In this document: positions 9,464 through 18,092 of the stretch, one piece after another
How the letters are laid out: each line of letters starts with the position of its first letter
Numbering within the stretch: position 1 is the stretch's first letter
Assembly (NCBI RefSeq): GCF_900166965.1
Contig: NZ_FUZI01000006.1
Location: 1 to 64,000, forward strand
Direction: 5' to 3'
DNA length: 64,000 nucleotides
DNA from: Photobacterium piscicola
GTDB lineage: Bacteria > Pseudomonadota > Gammaproteobacteria > Enterobacterales > Vibrionaceae
Position numbers and translations under genes: made by a program
Notes under the pieces: model-generated
What the model saw: the letters and a program-made list of their open reading frames with translations, nothing else
What the model was told of the DNA's origin: nothing
Databases searched by the model: none

Positions 9464-11131
9464 ATGCTCGCGCATATGACGATCTCTAATTTTGCTATTG
9501 TCAAAACTCTTCAATTTGAACTAAAACCCGGCATGACCACCATTACAGGTGAAACCGGTGCAGGTAAATCTATTGCTATTGATGCCTTAGGTTTATGTTT
9601 AGGTGATCGCGCTGAAGCCTCTATGGTGCGACCAAATGAAGATAAAGCTGAAATTTCAGCCGCATTTTTATTGGCAAATAACCAAGCTGCTCGACGTTGG
9701 CTCGAAGATAATGAGCTCATTGATGGTGAAGAGTGTATTTTGCGCCGTGTGATCACCAAAGAAGGCCGCTCACGTGGTTTTATTAATGGCAGCCCTGTTC
9801 CTGCATCGCAGCAAAAAGCATTAGGGCAATTGCTAATAAATATTCATGGTCAACACGCACACCAACAGCTAATGCGCCCTGAATATCAACAACACATGCT
9901 TGATCAATATGCAGGTCATCATCTCTTAATTGATCGTACTCGCAGTGCTTATCAACGCTGGCGTCAAGCACATAACGAGCTAAAACGCTTAACCCAAAGC
10001 CGTGATGAAAACGAAGCACAAAAACAACTCTTACAATACCAAGTTAAAGAGCTTGATGAATTAGCCCTTGGCGAAGAAGAATTCATTGAGATCGAAGAAG
10101 AACATAAGCGTCTATCAAATTCAGGTGAACTGGCTATTTCAAGTCAAACCGCCTTATCGATGCTTTATGACAACGATGATGGTAACGCGCTGCAACTGTT
10201 ACAAATGGCTTGTCAGCAAGTGAACAATCTTGGTGAATATGACAGCAGTTTAAGTGCGATTCCGCAAATGCTGGAAGAAGCGATTATTCAAGTTCAAGAA
10301 GCAAGCCAAGAGCTACGTAGCTATCTTGATAATTTAGACATGGACCCACATCGGTTAATTTATCTTGAAGAACGTTTAGCTAAAATCATGTCGATGGCAC
10401 GTAAACACTATGTAATGCCAGCCGAGCTTTATCAAAAGCACCATGATTTACTGAAAGAACTTGATAACCTTGATTGTAGCGATGAACGCCTAGAAGACAT
10501 GGCGGCTAACGTTGAAAATCTACGTCAACAATGCATTGAAGCGGCTGAAAAGCTAAGTAAAAGCCGCCAACGTTACGCCAAAGAGCTTGACCAAAAAATC
10601 ACTGAAAGTATGCATATGTTAAGTATGGAACACGGTGAATTTGAAATTGCACTGACCAGTGATCCTGATCGTATGTTAAGCCCATTAGGTTACGACAGCA
10701 TTAATTTCTTAGTTTCAACTAACCCCGGCCAACCATTACAGCCATTAGGCAAAGTGGCCTCAGGTGGTGAGCTTTCGCGTATTTCACTTGCGATTCAAGT
10801 GATCACCGCTCAAAAAGTTGAAACGCCAAGTTTGATTTTCGATGAAGTCGATGTGGGTATCAGTGGTCCAACAGCCGCTATCGTCGGTAAAATGCTACGC
10901 AAACTAGGGGCATCAACCCAAGTAATGTGTGTGACTCACTTACCGCAAGTCGCGGGTTGTGGTCACCAGCAAATGTTTGTCGCCAAGAAAACCACTGATG
11001 GTCAAACTGAAACACAGATGCGTCCATTAAGCACTGATGATCGTATTGCTGAACTAGCACGTCTATTAGGCGGCAGTGAGATTACTGAGCGCACTCTCGC
11101 AAATGCGAAAGAACTGCTGGTTGCGGCATGA
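9464..11131 (+). CDS. recN: DNA repair protein RecN
   Basis: A 555-residue SMC-like ATPase for double-strand break repair. The start [13 protein letters not shown] matches E. coli RecN; ATG at 9464 is used because AGGTGA sits just upstream, although an in-frame GTG lies three codons earlier. Walker A is [15 protein letters not shown] (about residues 29-40). A coiled-coil middle follows, then the ABC signature [12 protein letters not shown] and Walker [13 protein letters not shown]. Two LexA boxes precede it, so induction by the SOS response is expected. Confidence 0.98.
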   Translation: MLAHMTISNFAIVKTLQFELKPGMTTITGETGAGKSIAIDALGLCLGDRAEASMVRPNEDKAEISAAFLLANNQAARRWLEDNELIDGEECILRRVITKEGRSRGFINGSPVPASQQKALGQLLINIHGQHAHQQLMRPEYQQHMLDQYAGHHLLIDRTRSAYQRWRQAHNELKRLTQSRDENEAQKQLLQYQVKELDELALGEEEFIEIEEEHKRLSNSGELAISSQTALSMLYDNDDGNALQLLQMACQQVNNLGEYDSSLSAIPQMLEEAIIQVQEASQELRSYLDNLDMDPHRLIYLEERLAKIMSMARKHYVMPAELYQKHHDLLKELDNLDCSDERLEDMAANVENLRQQCIEAAEKLSKSRQRYAKELDQKITESMHMLSMEHGEFEIALTSDPDRMLSPLGYDSINFLVSTNPGQPLQPLGKVASGGELSRISLAIQVITAQKVETPSLIFDEVDVGISGPTAAIVGKMLRKLGASTQVMCVTHLPQVAGCGHQQMFVAKKTTDGQTETQMRPLSTDDRIAELARLLGGSEITERTLANAKELLVAA

Positions 11132-11301
11132 TTTAATTTCGCATCTTGCGCGAATATGAAATAAACTAAAACCTTGATGCAACTATTGCGGCCAGCAGTA
11201 GTCGAATATCAAAATATATTACTTTTTTTCTTTACCGCTTTTTACTTCTGCCAAGACCTTGTTTATCATCGCAGCAGTTAAAGCTAAAAAGCCAGGATGC
11301 T

Positions 11302-11658
11302 ATGAGTTGGAAAAACATTGCAGCCCTAACCTTAGTGTTGGGCTTACTTAGCGGCTGTTCGGTCGCTGAACGTTTGGTTTATCGTATTGATATTGACCAA
11401 GGCAACTATGTAGAACAAAAAAGTGTTAATACCTTGCGTGTTGGCATGACGAAAACGCAAGTTCAATATGTGCTGGGTACACCTATGTTAGTTGACCCAA
11501 GTTACCCCAACACATGGAACTACATTTTCTACGAACAAAATGGTCATGATAAGCCGGTTCAAAAGAACTTGTTCTTAACTTTCAACCAACAGGCACAGCT
11601 TGTTAGTATGAAAGGTGATTACAAACAAGGCCCTAACTTCATGGATCCTATGAATTAA
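11302..11658 (+). CDS. bamE: Outer-membrane assembly lipoprotein BamE (SmpA)
   Basis: A 118-residue lipoprotein with signal peptide and lipobox LLSGC (Cys at residue 19), the small subunit of the BAM complex that inserts beta-barrel proteins. The body contains the SmpA/OmlA signature NTLRVGMTKTQVQYVLGTP followed by a WNYIFY strand. It sits between recN and the convergent rnfH-ratA pair, the usual gammaproteobacterial order. Confidence 0.96.
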   Translation: MSWKNIAALTLVLGLLSGCSVAERLVYRIDIDQGNYVEQKSVNTLRVGMTKTQVQYVLGTPMLVDPSYPNTWNYIFYEQNGHDKPVQKNLFLTFNQQAQLVSMKGDYKQGPNFMDPMN

Positions 11659-11693
11659 TTCTATTCATAGAAAATGGTTGTTTTCAAAGTAAT

Positions 11694-11724
11694 AAAAAAA
11701 GCTCGCTAATGGCGAGCTTTTTGT
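11694..11724. terminator. Bidirectional terminator between bamE and rnfH
   Basis: AAAGCTCGC and GCGAGCTTT form a strong stem with A-run on the left and T-run on the right. It serves the convergent bamE (plus) and rnfH (minus) transcripts. Confidence 0.88.
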
Positions 11725-11744
11725 TGTCTGCAATAAAATAAGTA

Positions 11745-12053
11745 TTACTTTTCAGCGTCTTTTTTAGCTTGTTCTGCACGCTTGCGGCGGATCTCTCGTG
11801 GATCAGCCACTAATGGACGATAAATTTCAATCCGATCACCATCGCGCGCGGTCGCATCTAATTTCACATTACGACTGTAGATACCGACTTTATTGATGTT
11901 TAGATCAATCTCAGGATACATGGTTAATATCCCTGATTGCTCAATGATCGCTTGAATCGGGGTTTCAGCAACAACCGCCAGCTTTAACACCCGCTGCACG
12001 TTGGGCAGTGCAAAAACAACCTCAACATGAATTAAGGGTTGATCAGAATGCAT
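11745..12053 (-). CDS. rnfH: RnfH family ubiquitin-fold protein
   Basis: A 102-residue beta-grasp protein of the RnfH/UPF0125 family (IHVEVVFALPNVQRVLKLAV at the start, GDRIEIYRPLVADPREIRRKRAEQA near the end). The molecular function is not settled. It is nearly always next to ratA in gammaproteobacteria and is probably translated coupled to it, since its start overlaps the end of ratA by 11 bp. Confidence 0.92.
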   Translation of the reverse strand: MHSDQPLIHVEVVFALPNVQRVLKLAVVAETPIQAIIEQSGILTMYPEIDLNINKVGIYSRNVKLDATARDGDRIEIYRPLVADPREIRRKRAEQAKKDAEK

Positions 12054-12477
12054 ACACTTCTCTTGCTCGCTGTGTGAACGCCTGCACCATATTACTGGTC
12101 AGATCGCGAAAAACTTTACCAAAGGCAACATCAATCAAGCCACTGGTAAATTCGAACTCTAAGTTTAATTCGATTTTACACGCTGTCGCATCAAGTTCAG
12201 TAAATGTCCATCCGCCGACTAATTTTCGAAAAGGTCCATCCACCAGTTGCATTTGAATCTGGTTAAAATCGACCAATTTATTATGCGTCACAAATGTTTT
12301 GCGTATACCGGCTTTGGCAACATCAACCGACGCCATCATATGACTGGCAGAACTCTCAATGATCTTACTGCCCGCACAACCGGGTAAAAACATCGGGTAA
12401 GACTCAACATCATTCACCAAGTTAAACATTTGTTGGGCACTAAAAGGCACCAGTGCCGAACGACTAATTTGTGGCAT
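12043..12477 (-). CDS. ratA: RatA family START/polyketide-cyclase-like protein
   Basis: A 144-residue single-domain START/Coq10-like protein. It begins MPQISRSALVPFSAQQMFNLVNDVESYPMF in two blocks and ends FTQRAREVYAF, matching RatA/PasT of E. coli (described as a 50S-binding toxin or a stress protein, and related to Coq10 quinone-binding proteins). It is first of a two-gene operon with rnfH and divergent from smpB. Confidence 0.93.
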   Translation of the reverse strand: MPQISRSALVPFSAQQMFNLVNDVESYPMFLPGCAGSKIIESSASHMMASVDVAKAGIRKTFVTHNKLVDFNQIQMQLVDGPFRKLVGGWTFTELDATACKIELNLEFEFTSGLIDVAFGKVFRDLTSNMVQAFTQRAREVYAF

Positions 12478-12682
12478 AGCTTCTCCTTCATCGAACGCAT
12501 CCTCACTCTGAAGATAAAATCTATTCGCTGCGTTTAGTCAATGATACCATTACTGGGCTATCGACCAAAATAACAGTTACCATCAAGCGGTATTATGGTA
12601 ACGTCAATAGCTTATTCGACCAGAAAAATCACTGATATTAGATTTTGTTCTGGGACTGCAACAATGACTCTACGAGGTCAAC

Positions 12683-13159
12683 ATGGCTAAAAAACCAAAG
12701 CAAAGTAGCAATACTATTGCCAAAAATAAAAGCGCTCGTTTTGAATTTGCCATCGGCGACGAATACGAAGCAGGTATGGTATTACAGGGATGGGAAGTAA
12801 AAGCTATCCGTGACGGTAAAGTAAACATGACTGAAAGCTATGTTTTCTTACGTAACGGTGAAGCATTCATTTCAGGCTTAACCATTGCGCCATTAAACGC
12901 GGCATCAACCCACGTTGTGGCTGATCCAACCCGTGTACGTAAGCTATTGCTTAACCGTCGTGAACTGAGAAAACTAGAAGATTCAGTGAACCGCGAAGGT
13001 GATACTATCGTGGCATTGGTGATGTACTGGAGCACTTCTTTCGTAAAAGTGAAGATCGGTACTGCACGCGGTAAGAAACTGCATGATAAACGCGCTGACA
13101 GCAAAGCCAAAGATTGGCAACGTGATAAAGCCCGTATCATGAAAGGCAATAACCGTTAA
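12683..13159 (+). CDS. smpB: tmRNA-binding protein SmpB
   Basis: A 158-residue SsrA-binding protein that carries tmRNA into stalled ribosomes. It has the family's core [27 protein letters not shown] in two adjacent motifs and the basic tail ending [21 protein letters not shown], which occupies the empty mRNA channel. ATG at 12683 follows ACGAGGT. It lies directly upstream of ssrA, as in other Vibrionaceae. Confidence 0.98.
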   Translation: MAKKPKQSSNTIAKNKSARFEFAIGDEYEAGMVLQGWEVKAIRDGKVNMTESYVFLRNGEAFISGLTIAPLNAASTHVVADPTRVRKLLLNRRELRKLEDSVNREGDTIVALVMYWSTSFVKVKIGTARGKKLHDKRADSKAKDWQRDKARIMKGNNR

Positions 13160-13175
13160 GACACCTATGCAACAT

Positions 13176-13260
13176 GATGTTAGCATTTGAATAGTAATCA
13201 ATCACTTGGTCAGTGAATAATAATAAAGCTATTGACCTAGTTAAATATTCTGCTAACATC
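13176..13260. repeat. Inverted repeat flanking the ssrA promoter
   Basis: GATGTTAGCA (13176-13185) is the exact reverse complement of TGCTAACATC (13251-13260). The right arm overlaps the ssrA -10. A weaker inner pair, TTGGTCA (13206-13212) and TGACCTA (13233-13239), lies between them. Confidence 0.6.
13232..13259 (+). promoter_or_regulatory. ssrA promoter
   Basis: TTGACC (13232-13237) and TAACAT (13254-13259) are separated by 16 bp, placing a start a few bases before the mature tmRNA 5' end at 13271. This fits the short 5' leader that RNase P removes. Confidence 0.65.
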
Positions 13261-13270
13261 AAACGCATCT

Positions 13271-13640
13271 GGGGCTGATTCAGGATTCGACAGGATCACG
13301 AAGGCTTGTGGAGCATGTCGAGGTGCGGTTTGCCTCGTTAAACAACCGCAAAAAAATAGTCGCAAACGACGAAAACTTCGCACTAGCAGCTTAATACCCT
13401 GCTAAGAGCGCTCCTGCCCTAGCTTCCGCTTGTAAGACGGGGAATAACAGGGGTTCAAACCCAAACGAGATAGCGAGGGATTCTTTGACTAGAGAGATGA
13501 ACCGCGAAATAGAATTCTGGTATGTATTAGCATAGCGTGTCAATTCGCAGTGACGATACGAGAATAAAGATTGACTAAGCATGTAGCGCCATCTGTTAGA
13601 CTGATTTTGGACGCGGGTTCAAATCCCGCCAGCTCCACCA
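13271..13640 (+). ncRNA. ssrA: Transfer-messenger RNA (tmRNA)
   Basis: Starts GGGGCTGATTC and ends CGGGTTCAAATCCCGCC-AGCTCCACCA, forming the tRNA-Ala-like domain with encoded CCA. The mRNA part GCAAACGAC... (13362-13394) encodes the degradation tag ANDENFALAA followed by TAA, one residue different from E. coli ANDENYALAA. The resume region and pseudoknots are present. The 370-nt length is usual. The 3' end of ssrA is a well-known integration site, and the island begins right after it. Confidence 0.98.
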
Positions 13641-13650
13641 AACGTTTGGA

Positions 13651-13682
13651 AAGGGCCACTTCTTTGGAAGTGGCCTTTTTTA
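13651..13682 (+). terminator. Terminator after ssrA
   Basis: GGCCACTTC (13654-13662) pairs with GAAGTGGCC (13667-13675) around TTTG, followed by T-run. It belongs to ssrA and was not displaced by whatever inserted further downstream. Confidence 0.88.
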
Positions 13683-13769
13683 ATACCTAAAATTCAGTAA
13701 AATCATCATATTAGCTTGTTTTAGTTCCTTCTATTTCCTTCAGTAGATTTACTTTAGCTCACCATTGAT

Positions 13770-14315
13770 GTGCAAAGTTATGGCTGTCCTTTGTTTTCAT
13801 TTGTTTTAATGACGCGCCCATCAGAAGCAGCAGGAGCCCGCTGGGACGAAATAGATTTAGAAGTAAAAGTATGGACGATTCCACCAGCAAGAATGAAAAA
13901 ACGTCGTGAGCATCGTATTCCATTAACTAAGCAAGCCATTGCCCTATTGGAGATAATGAAACCAATTAGCGGGCATCGTGAATTTGTGTTCCCATCAGAT
14001 AGAGACCCATTAAAGTCGTGTAATAACCAAACCGTAAATATGGCACTTAAACGCATGGGATTTGAAGGCAGGTTGGTAAGTCATGGGCTACGTTCACTGG
14101 CAATCACGACACTCAATGAGCAAGCTTTTGAGGCCGATTTAGTTGAAGCTGCATTAGCGCATGTAGACAAGAACCAAGTGCGTAGTACTTATAACCGTAC
14201 CGATTACTTAGAAAGACGCATTCCTATGATGGTCTGGTGGAGTGAGCATATAGAAAAGGCTTCATTAGGTAGCCTCTCGGTGACAAGTACTCTAGGCTTG
14301 AAGCCAACAATTTAA
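13770..14315 (+). pseudogene. Tyrosine integrase, C-terminal catalytic part only
   Basis: About 181 residues from a GTG, equivalent to the last 40-45% of a P4-type integrase. The catalytic Arg is in TRPSEAAGARWDEIDL, followed by IPLTKQAIALLE, HGLRS (His/Arg), a later AHVDKNQVRSTYNR block carrying the His-equivalent and the nucleophile Tyr. The N-terminal arm-binding and core-binding domains are missing, and no start with a clear ribosome site is seen, so this is a truncated remnant. It points toward ssrA as the integration target, as such integrases usually do. Confidence 0.8.
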
Positions 14316-14519
14316 TTTACCGCGGCAAACTCACCATGGACATACCGAAGATTTATCATATTCTTCTATAACTAACTCAGCTCATGTATACCTCTGTGAT
14401 TTCAATATATCTTCAAACCTTATTAGACAAACACCTGCCAATTACTTTTCTAAAATTATTGTCAAATAGTTCACAATCTATTACGCAATAAGATTCACAA
14501 ATCCAGTATATACAGGCAT

Positions 14520-14529
14520 AATCCCGCCA
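14520..14529 (+). repeat. Possible attachment-site remnant
   Basis: AATCCCGCCA repeats ten bases of the ssrA 3' end (13622-13631) in direct orientation, with the truncated integrase between the two copies. Ten bases is short and could be chance. Confidence 0.35.
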
Positions 14530-14556
14530 CCATAAGAGCAATATTAAGCATTTAGC

Positions 14557-15048
14557 GTGGGAACAGAGTCAATACACACACCTCAAACTTACTTGCTTCA
14601 AGAAGTTGAAAAAAACATTAAGACGCTAAAAACCAAAGTAAATAGCCAGAAAAAAAACACCAAGCGTATACAATTCCTTAGCATTGGTTTAGGGGCTGCT
14701 ATTACTCTTACCCTTGGTCTATCTTTTGAAAGTATAGAAAGCCAGCAACAAAACATAGCGCTTCTACTTAGTGCATTACTCACAGCCGTAAATGGATGGA
14801 GTACTATTTTTGACTATAAAAAGCTATGGCATCGGCAAAAATCAACTCTATTAGATCTTTACCAACTTAAAAATGAAATACTATTTACTATGTCACTCGA
14901 GCAACAACACCAAGGGAAATGGGATGATTTATTTAAACGATATCAAATAATTTGGGAAGAAAATGGTACTGAATGGCGAAGCATCGTCCGTACTATCCCT
15001 ACGCACACATCATCACGCGTATCACCAGATCCCACACAAGAGAACTAA
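14557..15048 (+). CDS. SLATT/DUF4231-like two-TM protein
   Basis: A 163-residue protein from a GTG start. It has a polar N-terminal helix with Lys-rich end, two hydrophobic helices (about residues 39-57 and 65-85) separated by a short loop, then a cytosolic helix KKLWHRQKSTLLDLYQLKNEI. This layout is that of the SLATT family, proposed on comparative-genomic grounds to be membrane effectors in conflict systems that work with nucleotide-generating enzymes. It ends 3 bp before the next gene, so it is the first gene of a three-gene operon. Family membership is judged by topology and the NGWSTIFDYKKLW style segment, not by a profile search. Confidence 0.7.
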   Translation: MGTESIHTPQTYLLQEVEKNIKTLKTKVNSQKKNTKRIQFLSIGLGAAITLTLGLSFESIESQQQNIALLLSALLTAVNGWSTIFDYKKLWHRQKSTLLDLYQLKNEILFTMSLEQQHQGKWDDLFKRYQIIWEENGTEWRSIVRTIPTHTSSRVSPDPTQEN

Positions 15049-15051
15049 TAT

Positions 15052-16152
15052 ATGCAACTAGTGCATCTAAACATCGAAAAAATTTGCATCCACCAAATAT
15101 TCCAACGCAACCATGATGGATCGAAGAAAACACCCGAAAAAAGTTCTGACTTTGTAAATTTTTCACCATCTGCGATGGAGACATTTAAACAACGAGTAAT
15201 TGATGCATTAGGTTCTCAATCTAAAGCTATAGAGATGATGATTGTTAATCAGGCAGCTACAGATACTCCAAGCCTATTTACATCTCTAAAAACAGCTCTA
15301 GACAATGAGTTTATTAATATTTCATATAAAATTGCAGATAACCTCGCAGAAGCTCAAAAGCGTAAAAACTTACAAGGTGGTATTGTTGTTGTGTTCAGAG
15401 GAACCTTTGGTTCACCTGATGCAAAAAAAACTAGATCTATAATTGGTATAATAAAAGCTGATATATACAGCGCATATCAAAAAATAACCGATCCACAAAC
15501 CAAAGAGATTTCACTAAACTATGTAAAAGAAGCACTTCTAACTCCATCAACAAAGTTGTTCAAAACCGCAGCTTTTACAGAAATTAAAAATCCAATAATT
15601 ATTAATGATAATTTAAACAATACATGGCAAGTATCTATATCCGATCATCAGATCAGTCAGGCTGATGGTAAAGTTGCCGCTCAATATTTCTATGAGAAAT
15701 TTTTAGGATGCGGATACCCTGAGTCAAGTGCGAGGAATACCAAAACATTCTACGAACAAACACTAATTTTCATAAAACGGTTAGATATATCTAACGAAGA
15801 AAAACACGAACTAAATAGTGCTTTAACTTGTTATTTAAAGTTAGACAAATCAGGTGTAATTGATCCAAATAAGTTTGCTCAATCTTATTTTGATGCAAAT
15901 ACAACCGATGAGTACACCTCATTTTTAGCTGAATCTGGTCTACCGAAAACATCTTTTGCAAAAGATACTCAATACATTATTAGTAAACTAAAATTACAGA
16001 AAGTATCTTTTGGAAAAAGTATTAAATTAACTGCGCCAGCAGAACAATTTAAGAAACTTGTAATTATTGAGCCAATAGAAATAGATAGCGATGGAAACAA
16101 TGTCAATTGGACTAAAATTCTTATAAAAGAAAAAATGACTATACCACAGTGA
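15052..16152 (+). CDS. NdpA/YejK-like (37-kDa) nucleoid-associated protein
   Basis: A 366-residue protein resembling the 37-kDa nucleoid-associated family (YejK/NdpA, NA37). The N-terminal part begins MQLVHLNIEKICIHQIFQ; a strand-rich core contains GGIVVVFRG and RSIIGIIKADI; a C-terminal part follows. YejK itself is nucleoid bound and of unclear function, while many relatives sit in accessory operons. It starts 3 bp after the SLATT-like gene and its TGA overlaps the next GTG (GTGA), so the three proteins are translated together. A role as DNA- or phage-sensing component is inference. Confidence 0.75.
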   Translation: MQLVHLNIEKICIHQIFQRNHDGSKKTPEKSSDFVNFSPSAMETFKQRVIDALGSQSKAIEMMIVNQAATDTPSLFTSLKTALDNEFINISYKIADNLAEAQKRKNLQGGIVVVFRGTFGSPDAKKTRSIIGIIKADIYSAYQKITDPQTKEISLNYVKEALLTPSTKLFKTAAFTEIKNPIIINDNLNNTWQVSISDHQISQADGKVAAQYFYEKFLGCGYPESSARNTKTFYEQTLIFIKRLDISNEEKHELNSALTCYLKLDKSGVIDPNKFAQSYFDANTTDEYTSFLAESGLPKTSFAKDTQYIISKLKLQKVSFGKSIKLTAPAEQFKKLVIIEPIEIDSDGNNVNWTKILIKEKMTIPQ

Positions 16153-17132
16153 ACGAAACTGATTTTTTAACTAAATGGCAAAAGGAAAAACAAGCCTATC
16201 AAAGATGGGGAGACTATGTTGTATCGAAAATCACCGATGCAATTTCATCTTCTGGTTATGATTTTGATAGTTTTGTAAAATTGCCGCCAAAAGCTCGTAT
16301 TAAAGGAGATAACTCTTTAATCGACAAGGCATTTTATCGCCCAAATAAAAACTACACCGATCCCTATAACGAAATCGAAGATAAGGTTGGATGTCGTTTT
16401 GTTTTACTCCTTATTGACCATGTAAATGCTATTGCAGAAATGATAAGAGCCGAAGGTTCTTGGAGTTCTCTAGAATGTAGACATTTCAGCGAGGAACGAA
16501 CAAAAGATCCTCTACTATTCACATATCAATCAGTACACTATATTGTCAGAGCCAAAGCGTCCATTAAATATCAAGGCATTACCATACCAGAGGGAACGCC
16601 TTGTGAGATACAAATTCGAACACTATTACAGCACGCTTATGCTGAACTTACACACGACTCAATATATAAAGCGAAGAAGATCGTTCAACCAGAGGTTCAC
16701 CGAACTGTAGCCAAAAGTATGGCTTTAATTGAAACTACAGACGATTTCTTTTCCGACGTAAATAATAAGCTTGCTGGCCCAATCGAAACTCTTGATATAA
16801 TCAGTATGCTAGATTCACTCTACAAAGAATTTATAGGGCAACCTCCTTTAAAGATTCAAAAATCTTCTATTGTTATTTTAGACACCTTCGAGGATTTATT
16901 TAACAATAAGACCCAGAGTCAGATACGGAATTTATTGATGGATGATGAATATTGTTTGATAGATCTAATTAAAGATAAAAGTAGTAGTCCTTTTTTTAAA
17001 CAAAGTATTTCAATTTTTACATGCTGGCTAATACTTGAAAGAAGAACCAGACTTAGCAATGATTGGCCTTTAGATTCATCAATAATTCAAAACTTAGCTT
17101 CATCGTTATCAGTATCAATGGATATGTATTAA
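16149..17132 (+). CDS. RelA/SpoT-domain nucleotide pyrophosphokinase-like protein
   Basis: A 327-residue protein with an apparently complete RelA/SpoT synthetase fold and no hydrolase, TGS or ACT domain. Visible motifs are R50-x-K52-x3-S56-x3-K60, D78-x2-G81-x-R83, Y126-x-S128-x-H130 and E153-x-Q155-x-R157 followed by THD. A helical C-terminal extension of about 150 residues has no obvious relative. Family members make (p)ppGpp or ppApp, or, as toxic small alarmone synthetases, pyrophosphorylate tRNA. The GTG start overlaps the previous stop by 4 bp. Its substrate here cannot be read from sequence. Confidence 0.85.
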   Translation: MNETDFLTKWQKEKQAYQRWGDYVVSKITDAISSSGYDFDSFVKLPPKARIKGDNSLIDKAFYRPNKNYTDPYNEIEDKVGCRFVLLLIDHVNAIAEMIRAEGSWSSLECRHFSEERTKDPLLFTYQSVHYIVRAKASIKYQGITIPEGTPCEIQIRTLLQHAYAELTHDSIYKAKKIVQPEVHRTVAKSMALIETTDDFFSDVNNKLAGPIETLDIISMLDSLYKEFIGQPPLKIQKSSIVILDTFEDLFNNKTQSQIRNLLMDDEYCLIDLIKDKSSSPFFKQSISIFTCWLILERRTRLSNDWPLDSSIIQNLASSLSVSMDMY

Positions 17133-17214
17133 CTCTTTACATGCAGTTAAAACCACCATTAACAGTATGTGAACGAACTTTTACTCTAAATAAAAAAGGT
17201 TTAAATACATTTAT

Positions 17215-17822
17215 CTAATAATTAGCATTCGACTTATTCCAATGCCTTTTAACCGTTGCAATACTAATTTCTAATTCTTTCGCCACATTGCTTTGCGACA
17301 ACCCACTAGCCTTTTTTGCTTGTACAGCGATGGTCGTATTACGAGCTTCTGGTCTACCCAACTTCTTACCCTGAACTTTTGCCCGTTCAATTCCTTCTTT
17401 AGTACGTTCCCTTATTCGATTATGTTCAAACTCAGCAAAGGTAGCAAAGGTAGCAAAGGTAGCAAAGGTAGCAAACATTTGTAGCATTAGCTTTCCTTCG
17501 GCACTAGATAAATCAGCAACAGGTAAATCTAAGCAAACGACCTTAACCCCTTTTTTAGTTAATAAATTAATCGTATTTTGTACGTCAATATTATCACGCC
17601 CTAAACGGTCTAATTTTAAAACAATTAACATATCACCCGCTTCCATTTGGTGATTAATAAGCATTTAAATTGCTCTCGCTTCATTGCTTCCACTGAGCCT
17701 GAAACCGTTTCACTTACTACCCGTGAATCAGAAACGTCATAACCTTTTTGACGAATGGCAATAATTTGGTTTTGTGTTGTTTGTTCTGTTGTTGATACTC
17801 GACAATAAGCAAAAGTTCGCAT
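17215..17822 (-). pseudogene. Serine recombinase/resolvase, frameshifted
   Basis: The N-terminal part (17822 to about 17660) has the catalytic Ser in YCRVSTTEQ. The rest (17664-17215) has LKLDRLGRDNIDVQNT, the linker helix and a C-terminal HTH (QSNVAKELEISIATVKRHW). Joining needs one extra base near TTTAAATG; an original TTTAAAATG would restore the phase, so a one-base loss in an A-run is the simplest explanation. A tandem 9-bp repeat adds extra Ala-Thr-Phe units before AEFEHNR. It is convergent with the RelA-like gene. A sequencing error cannot be excluded. Confidence 0.82.
17433..17478 (-). repeat. 9-bp in-frame tandem repeat inside the recombinase
   Basis: GGTAGCAAA-type units repeat about four times in the plus strand (17439-17474), giving Phe-Ala-Thr-Phe-Ala-Thr-Phe in the minus-strand protein. 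Related resolvases normally have a single copy of this segment (about LQMFxxFAEFE), so the array is an expansion in the long helix that follows the catalytic domain. Confidence 0.85.
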
Positions 17823-17862
17823 CTTCGTTAAACCCCCTCCAAATTGGTATCAATAAACGGAG

Positions 17863-18009
17863 GTATTCAGTGTATTGTTTAAAGCGATTGATGATGCGGT
17901 AATGGATAGTAATGAGTCACATCAAGAAGTGATGATGTAATACCTATCCAACCCAGAACTGGCGAAAGGCTTTGCTCGGGTAGTGTTTGATATGTTGAAG
18001 GGACAGTAA
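17863..18009 (+). pseudogene. 3' remnant of an unidentified gene with an in-frame stop
   Basis: One frame reads VFSVLFKAIDDAVMDSNESH..., then TAA at 17938-17940, then YLSNPELAKGFARVVFDMLKGQ and a second TAA at 18007-18009. The composition looks like genuine coding sequence broken by a nonsense mutation. It could be the tail of a large enzyme such as a restriction or helicase subunit, but I do not recognise it with confidence. A terminator follows. Confidence 0.5.
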
Positions 18010-18032
18010 TAAACCCTGACATCATAATATTT

Positions 18033-18064
18033 AAGGCTATAGGCACTTACCTATAGTCTTTTTA
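18033..18064 (+). terminator. Terminator after the gene remnant
   Basis: AAGGCTATAGG (18033-18043) pairs with CCTATAGTCTT (18050-18060) with one G-T-type imperfection, followed by T-run. It marks the former 3' end of the broken gene at 18009. Confidence 0.8.
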
Positions 18065-18092
18065 TTGCTTGTTTTTTAGTCAGTTGATTGTG

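Noticed and set aside
13391..13582. Open frame antisense to tmRNA
   Set aside because: It is entirely inside the ssrA gene.
14500..14516. LexA box before the SLATT-like operon (CCAGTATATACAGG)
   Set aside because: ACAG is present but the CTGT partner at the required N8 spacing is missing.
17650..17670. Programmed -1 frameshift in the serine recombinase
   Set aside because: The TTTAAATG junction is not an X-XXY-YYZ heptamer in the reading frame and re-pairing would meet a stop; a base loss is simpler.
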